A stretch of DNA of 18,883 bases from Comamonadaceae bacterium (GTDB taxonomy: Bacteria; Pseudomonadota; Gammaproteobacteria; Burkholderiales; Burkholderiaceae_C): contig CANFZJ010000019.1 of assembly GCA_947451445.1 (NCBI GenBank), forward strand, positions 1 through 18,883, written 5' to 3'. Made by a program: the position numbers and the translations under genes. Shown here in pieces: positions 13,633 through 18,883 of this stretch. Numbering within the stretch: the first letter of the stretch is position 1; the number at the start of each line of letters is the position of its first letter. The notes below the pieces were generated by a model. The model saw only the letters and a list, made by a program, of their open reading frames with translations. It did not search any database and was not told where the DNA came from.

Positions 13633-15756
13633 ATGCACCCGTTACCGGACACCCACGCACACCCCGCCCCCACCGTCGCAGGCATACCCGCCTCGGTACT
13701 CGACTCGCTGCACAGCCAGATCTCCATCCTGGACCGGCACGGCACCATCCGCTACGTCAACCGGGCCTGGCGCGACTGCCCCCACCACGGCCAGCCCGTG
13801 CAGCACCCCTGGGTGGGCAGCAGCTACCTGGAGATGTGCCAGCTCTACGCCCGCCACCACCCGCAGCGGCGGGACAGCGTGCGGGCCCAGATCCGCGCCG
13901 TGCTGGAGGGCCGCGCCCAGAACTTCGACTTTGAATACCCCTGCCACCACGGGCAGGAAAAGCGCTGGTTCATGCTGCGCCTGGCGGCCCTGCACGGCTA
14001 CCCCGGCCACTTTGTGGCGTCGCACCAGAACACCACCCTGCGCAAAGAGCAGCTGCTGGCCGGCCAGCAAGCGCTGCACGCCTCGGCCGAGCACAACCAG
14101 GCGATCCTGGACAACATGCTGGACGGCGTCATCACCATCAACCTGCAGGGGCAGATGGAGTCGTTCAACAAGGCCGCCAGCCATATCTTTGGCTACAGCC
14201 TGGCCGAAGTGCTGGGGCGCAATGTGTCCATGCTCATGCCCGAACCCCACCGCAGCCACCACGATGGCTATATGCAGCACTTTCAGCGCACCCGCGAGGC
14301 CCGCATCATCGGCGCATCGCGCGAGCTGGAAGGGCTGCGCCGCAACGGCGAAGTGTTTCCAATGAGCCTGTCGGTGTCGCAGATTGCCCGGGCGGGCCAG
14401 CCCAGCTTCATCGGCATCGTGCGCGACATCACCCAGTCCCGCCAACGCGACGAAGAAATCCGCCGCCTGGCCTTCTACGACCCGTTGACCGGCCTCCCCA
14501 ACCGGCGCTTGCTGATGGACCGGCTCAAGCAGGCTATGCGCAGTGCCACCCGCAGCCACCAGCACGCTGCGGTGATGTTTCTGGACCTGGACCATTTCAA
14601 ACAGCTCAACGACACCCAGGGCCACGACGTAGGCGACGTGCTGCTGCAGCAAGTGGCGGCACGGCTGAACGCCTGCATGCGCGAAATGGACTGTGTGGCC
14701 CGCCTGGGCGGCGACGAATTCGTGGTGCTGCTGGAAGACCTGAGCCCCCACGCCCAGGAAGCCGCCACCCAGGCCGAGGCTGTGGCCAACAAGGTACTGT
14801 ACGCGCTGGGCCTGCCCTACAGCCTGCACGGCCAGACCTATGACAGCACGCCCAGCATCGGCATCGTGGTGTTCACCCACGACCACACCAGCCTGGACGA
14901 TCTGCTGAAAAAAGCCGACGTCGCCATGTACCAGGCCAAAGCCGCCGGGCGCAACACCGCCTGCTTTTTTGACCCCGCCATGCAGGCTGCCGTACTGGCC
15001 CATGCCGAGCTGGAAAAAGACCTGCGCCGGGGCCTGGCACAACACGAGTTCGTGCTGCACTACCAGGTGCAGGTCAACGACCAGGGCCGCCCCTGCGGAG
15101 CCGAGGCGCTGGTGCGCTGGCACACCCCGCAGCGCGGCATGGTCTCACCCGCGCAGTTCATCCCGCTGGCCGAAGAAACCGGCATGATCCTGCCGCTGGG
15201 CCAGTGGGTGCTGGAAACGGCCTGCACCCAGCTGCTGGTCTGGGCCGCCAGCCCTGCCACTGCGCACTGGACCATGGCGGTCAACGTCAGCGCCCTGCAG
15301 TTCGCCCAGGCCGACTTTGTGGCCCGCGTGACCACCGCACTGCAGCACACCGGCGCCAACCCGCACCGGCTCAAGCTGGAGCTGACCGAAAGCATGCTGC
15401 TCAACAACATCGAGGACGTGATCGTCAAGATGAACGAGATCAAGGCCCTGGGGGTGTGCTTTTCGCTGGACGACTTTGGCACCGGCTACTCGTCGCTATC
15501 GCACCTGAAGCGGCTGCCGCTGGACCAGCTCAAGATCGACCAATCGTTCGTGCGCGACGTGCTCACCGACCCCAGCGACGCCGTCATCGCCCGCACCATC
15601 GTGGCGCTGGGCCACAGCCTGGGGCTGCAGGTGATTGCCGAAGGGGTGGAAACCGCCGCGCAGCACGACTTTCTGGCCGGCATCGGTTGCGACGCCTTCC
15701 AGGGGTACTACTTTGGTCGCCCCGTGCCCGCCGCCGCGCTGGCGGCAGAGCACTGA
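13633..15756 (+). CDS. PAS-PAS-GGDEF-EAL c-di-GMP enzyme with FixL-like haem PAS
   Basis: This is a 707-residue cytoplasmic protein. PAS 1 spans about 20-140 and PAS 2 about 150-270. The diguanylate cyclase domain has GGDEF (359-363) preceded by an RxxD inhibitory site (REMD, 350-353). The phosphodiesterase domain has EAL (491-493), LELTES (582-587), DDFGTGYSS (613-621), KIDQSFV and EGVET (670-674). All key catalytic motifs of both domains are present. PAS 2 (MPEPHRSHHDGYMQHF...RIIGASRELEGLRRNGEVFPM) aligns with the oxygen sensor FixL: His210 matches the haem-binding His200 and Arg230 the ligand-sensing Arg220 of Bradyrhizobium FixL. O2-controlled c-di-GMP turnover, as in DosP, is inferred. 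It starts three bases after aer, probably by translational coupling, as no clear ribosome-binding site is seen. Confidence 0.92.
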   Translation: MHPLPDTHAHPAPTVAGIPASVLDSLHSQISILDRHGTIRYVNRAWRDCPHHGQPVQHPWVGSSYLEMCQLYARHHPQRRDSVRAQIRAVLEGRAQNFDFEYPCHHGQEKRWFMLRLAALHGYPGHFVASHQNTTLRKEQLLAGQQALHASAEHNQAILDNMLDGVITINLQGQMESFNKAASHIFGYSLAEVLGRNVSMLMPEPHRSHHDGYMQHFQRTREARIIGASRELEGLRRNGEVFPMSLSVSQIARAGQPSFIGIVRDITQSRQRDEEIRRLAFYDPLTGLPNRRLLMDRLKQAMRSATRSHQHAAVMFLDLDHFKQLNDTQGHDVGDVLLQQVAARLNACMREMDCVARLGGDEFVVLLEDLSPHAQEAATQAEAVANKVLYALGLPYSLHGQTYDSTPSIGIVVFTHDHTSLDDLLKKADVAMYQAKAAGRNTACFFDPAMQAAVLAHAELEKDLRRGLAQHEFVLHYQVQVNDQGRPCGAEALVRWHTPQRGMVSPAQFIPLAEETGMILPLGQWVLETACTQLLVWAASPATAHWTMAVNVSALQFAQADFVARVTTALQHTGANPHRLKLELTESMLLNNIEDVIVKMNEIKALGVCFSLDDFGTGYSSLSHLKRLPLDQLKIDQSFVRDVLTDPSDAVIARTIVALGHSLGLQVIAEGVETAAQHDFLAGIGCDAFQGYYFGRPVPAAALAAEH

Positions 15757-15775
15757 CGCCCCAAAGGACGAACGG

Positions 15776-16240
15776 CTACAGCTTTTCGATCGCCTGGTCG
15801 CGCACTGCGCGCAGCTGGGCGGGTTTGACCAGGTGCGGGGCGATCTCGGCCAGGGGCTTGAGCACAAAGGCGCGTTGGGCCATGCGCGGGTGCGGCACGG
15901 TCAGGGCCGGGCTGCTGATGTGGCCACCGCCAAACAGCAGGATGTCCAGGTCCAGCGTGCGTGGCGCGTTGCGGTAGGGGCGCTTGCGGCCTGCACCTTG
16001 CTCTATTTTTTGTAGCTGCTCCAGCAAGTGGGGCGCGCGCAAAGTGGTTTTTACTTCAATAACCGCGTTGACGTAGTCCGGCCCGTCGGAATCGACCGGG
16101 GTGGTTAGGTACAGCGCGGAGCGGCGGCTGACCTGGGTGTCTGGCAAGGCGTGGATGGCGTCCATCGCCCCCCGCACAGCCTGGGCGGCGTCGCCCAGAT
16201 TGGCCCCCAGCGCGATGTAGGCGGTGACGGGCTCAAACAT
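15776..16240 (-). CDS. folK: 2-amino-4-hydroxy-6-hydroxymethyldihydropteridine pyrophosphokinase
   Basis: The 154-residue enzyme of folate synthesis transfers pyrophosphate from ATP to 6-hydroxymethyl-7,8-dihydropterin in the cytoplasm. It starts MFEPVTAYIALGANLGD and holds the FolK signature PRTLDLDILLFG and the later PHPRMAQRAFVLKPLAEIAP. The ATG at 16240 lies inside the pcnB 3' end (8-base overlap), giving the usual protein length; a longer frame start at 16372 is rejected because it would add a non-homologous leader. Codons within 16003-16051 (CTA, AAA, ATA) are unlike the GC-rich rest and coincide with a degenerate copy of the dispersed repeat. It ends 19 bases from the convergent GGDEF-EAL gene. 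Confidence 0.95.
   Translation of the reverse strand: MFEPVTAYIALGANLGDAAQAVRGAMDAIHALPDTQVSRRSALYLTTPVDSDGPDYVNAVIEVKTTLRAPHLLEQLQKIEQGAGRKRPYRNAPRTLDLDILLFGGGHISSPALTVPHPRMAQRAFVLKPLAEIAPHLVKPAQLRAVRDQAIEKL
16003..16051 (-). repeat. Dispersed repeat-like segment, copy D (inside folK)
   Basis: Read on the minus strand: AAAACCACTTTGCGCGCG, CCCCACTTGC, then GAGCAGCTACAAAAAATAG, in step with copies A-C. It codes for the normal FolK helix containing LLEQLQKIEQ, so the protein is conserved while the DNA resembles the repeat. It could be overwriting by the repeat or convergence. Confidence 0.45.
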
Positions 16241-17768
16241 CTGCAACAGCGGCTCCACCCTGCCCGCCCGGTTTGCGGCGGCGACGGCGCTTTTTGGGTG
16301 CGGCGTCGGGGTCGGCCGGGGTGGCATCTGCGGGCACAGCAGATGCGGCAGATGCGGCAACTGGCACCACACGCGGCACGCGCACGGGGCGCTGGCGGCG
16401 GTTTTGCTCTTCGCGCACTTGGGTGATCAGGTCTTCGCGCTGGTCGTCGCTGCCGGTGGTGAATTCTTGCCACCAGTCGGCTATTGTCTGCTCCACCTCG
16501 CCCGCGTCGGCGCGCAGCCGCATGAAGTCAAAGGCAGCGCGAAAACGTGGCTGGTCGATCATGCCGTAGGGGCCGCTGCCCACGCGCTTCTCGAAGCGGG
16601 GCTGCATCAGCCAGGTTTCGCGCATGTCCCCGGCCAGCTTGCCGCGGCCAGACACGTCGCCAATGCGGGCGTTGAAGACGTCTTCCACCGCATCTTGCAG
16701 TGCCGCAAACGAGGGCTGGTGGGCGGCGCGGGCCGTCCAGCCCGCGCGCACATCAGCCCACAGCACGCAGGCCAGCAAAAAGCTGGGCGCGACCGGTTTG
16801 CCTTCGCCCACACGGCGGTCGGTGTCTTGCAGGGCGGCCAGCACAAAGGGCTGGTCGGCACGCTCGACCACCACGTCCAGCAACGGGTAAATGCCGGTAG
16901 CCATACCGAGCTTGCGCAGCTGGGCGATGGTGGCCACGGCGTGGCCGGTTTGCAGCAGCTTGAGCATTTCGTCAAACAGGCGGCTTTGCGGCATGTCGGC
17001 CAGCAGCTTTTGCGACTTGACCAGCGGAGCGGCGGTTTTGGGCTCTAGCGCAAAGCCCAGCGGGCCCAGCTTGGCGGCAAAGCGCACGGCGCGGATGATG
17101 CGCACCGGGTCTTCGCGGTAGCGGGTGGCCGGGTCGCCGATCATGCGGATGACGCGGTTTTTGCTGTCCTTGATGCCGCCGTGGTAGTCCACCACAATTT
17201 GGCTCTTGGGGTCGTAGTACATGGCGTTGATGGTGAAGTCGCGGCGCACTGCGTCTTCTTCTTGCGGGCCCCAGACGTTGTCGCGCAGCACACGGCCACT
17301 GGAATCGACCGCGTGCTTCATGTTGGCCAGCTCGCTTTTGCTGGTGCGTTCGTTGCCTGCCACCTGCTCGGCGGCGGCGTTGTCCATGTAGGCGCGGAAG
17401 GTGGAGACTTCGATCACCTCGTTGTCGCGGCCCCGGCCATAGACCACGTGGACGATGCGAAAGCGCCGCCCGATGATGAAGGCGCGGCGAAACAGGCCCT
17501 TGACCTGCTCGGGCGTGGCGTTGGTGGCCACGTCGAAGTCTTTGGGCCGCAGGCCGACCAGCAGGTCGCGCACCGCACCGCCGACGATGTAGGCCTCAAA
17601 ACCCGCCTGCTGCAGCGTGCCCACCACGTGCAGCGCGCGTTCGTCCACCAGGTGGGGGTCGATGCCGTGCTCGGATGCGGGGATTTCAATGCGCTTGCCA
17701 AACTTGGGTTTTTTGGCGCCGGAGGCGGGCTTTTTGCCCATCAATTTGTCGAAGAATGTCTTGATCAT
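16233..17768 (-). CDS. pcnB: Poly(A) polymerase I
   Basis: The 511-residue nucleotidyltransferase adds poly(A) tails to RNA 3' ends, promoting decay. The catalytic head has IVGGAVRDLL (GG at 63-64) and DFD (77-79) with the two metal-binding aspartates, followed by RRDFTINAMYYD (175-186) and GDPATRYREDPVRIIRAVRFAAKLG, the tRNA nucleotidyltransferase/poly(A) polymerase family RNA-binding segment. The C-terminus is a low-complexity Ala/Pro linker ending in a basic patch (KKRRRRRKPGG), typical of PcnB rather than CCA-adding enzymes. The start overlaps the HAD gene stop by ATGA and the end overlaps folK by eight bases, so the genes are translationally linked in an hda-HAD-pcnB-folK operon, a common betaproteobacterial layout. 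Confidence 0.95.
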   Translation of the reverse strand: MIKTFFDKLMGKKPASGAKKPKFGKRIEIPASEHGIDPHLVDERALHVVGTLQQAGFEAYIVGGAVRDLLVGLRPKDFDVATNATPEQVKGLFRRAFIIGRRFRIVHVVYGRGRDNEVIEVSTFRAYMDNAAAEQVAGNERTSKSELANMKHAVDSSGRVLRDNVWGPQEEDAVRRDFTINAMYYDPKSQIVVDYHGGIKDSKNRVIRMIGDPATRYREDPVRIIRAVRFAAKLGPLGFALEPKTAAPLVKSQKLLADMPQSRLFDEMLKLLQTGHAVATIAQLRKLGMATGIYPLLDVVVERADQPFVLAALQDTDRRVGEGKPVAPSFLLACVLWADVRAGWTARAAHQPSFAALQDAVEDVFNARIGDVSGRGKLAGDMRETWLMQPRFEKRVGSGPYGMIDQPRFRAAFDFMRLRADAGEVEQTIADWWQEFTTGSDDQREDLITQVREEQNRRQRPVRVPRVVPVAASAASAVPADATPADPDAAPKKRRRRRKPGGQGGAAVADV

Positions 17769-18454
17769 GGGGATTTTTGGAACAGGTCAAGTATGCGCCA
17801 TCCACGCTGGGTGGCGATGGCGCGCAGACGTTCGTCGGGGTTGGTGGCGACCGGATGCTGCACTTTTTCCAGCAGGGCCAGGTCGTTGATGGAGTCGGAA
17901 TAGAAGGTGGCGTCCACGTCGGCCCAGCCCAGGCCGCGCTGGGCCAGCCACTGTTCGACACGGGTGATTTTGCCTTCGCGGAAGGACGGCACCCCGGCAA
18001 TCTCGCCGGTAAACCAGCCGTCTGTGCCCACCTCCAGGTCCACCGCAATCAGCTCTTCCACGCCCAGCGCCTGGGCGATGGGGCGGGTGACAAAGGCGTT
18101 GGTGGCGGTGACGATGACCACCGGCTCGCCCGCCGCCTGGTGCTGCTGCAGCAGCGCCCGCGCTTGCGGCTGTATGGCTGGCAGCACGGTAGCGCGCATA
18201 AAGTCTGCGTGGGCAGCTATTGATTTAGTAGCACCCTGCTGGCGCATGGCCGCGGTGGCAAACCGCACGTAGGCGTGGATGTCGAGCGTGCCGGCCTTGT
18301 AGTGTTGGTAAAAGTCGTCGTTGCGCTGGGCGAACAGCACCGGGTCGGTCCAGCCGATGGCGGTGGTGAATGCGCCCCAGGCGTAGTCCGAGTCCAGGGG
18401 CAGCAGGGTGTGGTCCAGGTCGAACAGGGCCAGCTTGACGGGGGTGGCTTTCAA
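17765..18454 (-). CDS. HAD-superfamily subfamily IB phosphatase (SerB-like)
   Basis: The 229-residue cytoplasmic hydrolase has all HAD motifs: motif I FDLDHTLLPLDSDYAW (nucleophile D12, acid D14), motif II VVIVTATN, motif III lysine in FREGKITRV, and motif IV FYSDSINDLALL. Subfamily IB members dephosphorylate phosphoserine or similar small phosphates; the substrate here is not known. The only start that gives a full-length family N-terminus is TTG at 18454, overlapping the hda stop (TTGA), so translation probably depends on termination of hda. The stop overlaps pcnB ATG. Bases 18194-18232, coding for ATKSIAAHADFMR, resemble the dispersed repeat and use atypical AT-rich codons. Confidence 0.9.
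   Translation of the reverse strand: MKATPVKLALFDLDHTLLPLDSDYAWGAFTTAIGWTDPVLFAQRNDDFYQHYKAGTLDIHAYVRFATAAMRQQGATKSIAAHADFMRATVLPAIQPQARALLQQHQAAGEPVVIVTATNAFVTRPIAQALGVEELIAVDLEVGTDGWFTGEIAGVPSFREGKITRVEQWLAQRGLGWADVDATFYSDSINDLALLEKVQHPVATNPDERLRAIATQRGWRILDLFQKSP
18194..18232 (+). repeat. Dispersed repeat-like segment, copy E (inside HAD gene)
   Basis: GCGCATAAAGTCTGCG followed by GGGCAGCTATTGATTTAGTAGC aligns with copy C (GCGCATA...CTGCGCAGACAGCTATTATTTACATAGC). It lies antisense within the HAD gene, at a helical segment of the cap region, where the codons become AT-rich. Confidence 0.55.
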
Positions 18455-18883
18455 ATAGTCTCCAGCATGGATTTGATCAAGGGAATGGTGATGGCGCGGC
18501 GGGTTTGCAGGGCGTAGCGGTCCAGGTGCTCCAGCAGCTGCACCAGGCTGCCCAGGTCGCGGCTGAAGCGGCGCAGCATGAAGTCCACCACCTCGGCACT
18601 GAGCACCAGGCCGCGGGCCTGGGCTTCACGGTGCAGCACGCTGCGGCAGTCGTCTTCGCTCAGTTGCTGCAGTGCAAACACATGGCCGCCGCCCAGGCGG
18701 GTACGCAAGTCTTCACGCAGTACCAGGTGGGCCGGGGGCACGTCGCCCGCGCCCAGCACCCAGCAGTTGCAGGTTTGCGCGTTGACAAACCATTTGAAGG
18801 CCATGTGCTGCTGCGCCGGGTTGTACAGGTGCACGTCGTCCAGCAGCACCGCCGCCCAGCCGTCGTCGAACTCGGGCGGCTCG
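18451..18883 (-). CDS. hda: DnaA regulatory inactivator Hda (5' part beyond window)
   Basis: The frame is open to the right edge, and the visible 143 residues start EPPEFDDGWAAVLLDDVHLY. This is the Walker B region (LLDDV) of the AAA+ protein Hda, followed by PAQQHMAFKWFVNAQ, LREDLRTRLGGGHVFALQ (sensor/arginine-finger region) and the C-terminal lid RFSRDLGSLVQLLEHLDRYALQTRRAITIPLIKSML. Hda with the DNA-bound beta clamp stimulates ATP hydrolysis by DnaA after initiation and so limits re-replication. Its N-terminal clamp-binding motif and Walker A are outside the window. It is the first visible gene of the coupled hda-HAD-pcnB-folK unit; its promoter is not in the window. Confidence 0.92.
   Translation of the reverse strand, partial: EPPEFDDGWAAVLLDDVHLYNPAQQHMAFKWFVNAQTCNCWVLGAGDVPPAHLVLREDLRTRLGGGHVFALQQLSEDDCRSVLHREAQARGLVLSAEVVDFMLRRFSRDLGSLVQLLEHLDRYALQTRRAITIPLIKSMLETI

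Overview
The window looks like a chromosomal segment of a betaproteobacterium, most likely Comamonadaceae (Rhodoferax/Acidovorax/Polaromonas-like). The evidence is the high GC content, the tightly overlapping hda - HAD hydrolase - pcnB - folK order, the protein sequence style, and a dispersed ~50-base repeat that I associate with this family. The taxon is inferred, not computed.

Bases 1-3093 are a decayed chromosomal integron, clearly more AT-rich than the rest. An integron integrase gene (intI, + strand) faces away from a minus-strand array of gene cassettes. The array holds two small unknown proteins, then an attC site split by a ~268-base IS-derived element, then a lipoprotein gene, an intact attC, and a DUF2971 gene that runs off the left edge. 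The lipoprotein cassette is authenticated by base complementarity between its 5' end and the R'' box of its own attC. The intI gene has two lesions: a missing central catalytic block, and a 163-base, almost perfectly palindromic element flanked by TA in the conserved box II. Both lesions keep the reading frame, and the relic ends at TAAATG, directly abutting dinB (DNA polymerase IV). A consensus LexA box lies over the intI promoter. The best reading is an SOS-controlled intI'-dinB transcription unit in which the dead integrase survives as a translated leader.

Bases 4435-7403 hold a DUF3034 outer-membrane-type protein coupled to a periplasmic group 1 truncated haemoglobin, and a convergent PEP-CTERM-anchored phytase-like protein. 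Bases 7543-11731 (minus strand) are a four-gene cell-envelope operon: DUF4331 protein, small lipoprotein, TPR protein, and a HupE/UreJ-like membrane protein with a periplasmic EF-hand-like loop.

Bases 12076-15756 are an oxygen/redox-sensing pair on the + strand: an Aer-type aerotaxis receptor followed 3 bases later by a PAS-PAS-GGDEF-EAL protein. Its second PAS has the FixL haem histidine and distal arginine in register. An FNR/FixK-like palindrome lies in the intergenic region upstream, between the divergent DUF4331 operon and aer.

Bases 15776-18883 (minus strand) carry hda (partial), a HAD phosphatase, pcnB and folK, each overlapping the next by a few bases. Five or six copies of one short repeat lie across this window, mostly over gene ends. 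No tRNA, rRNA or CRISPR array was seen.
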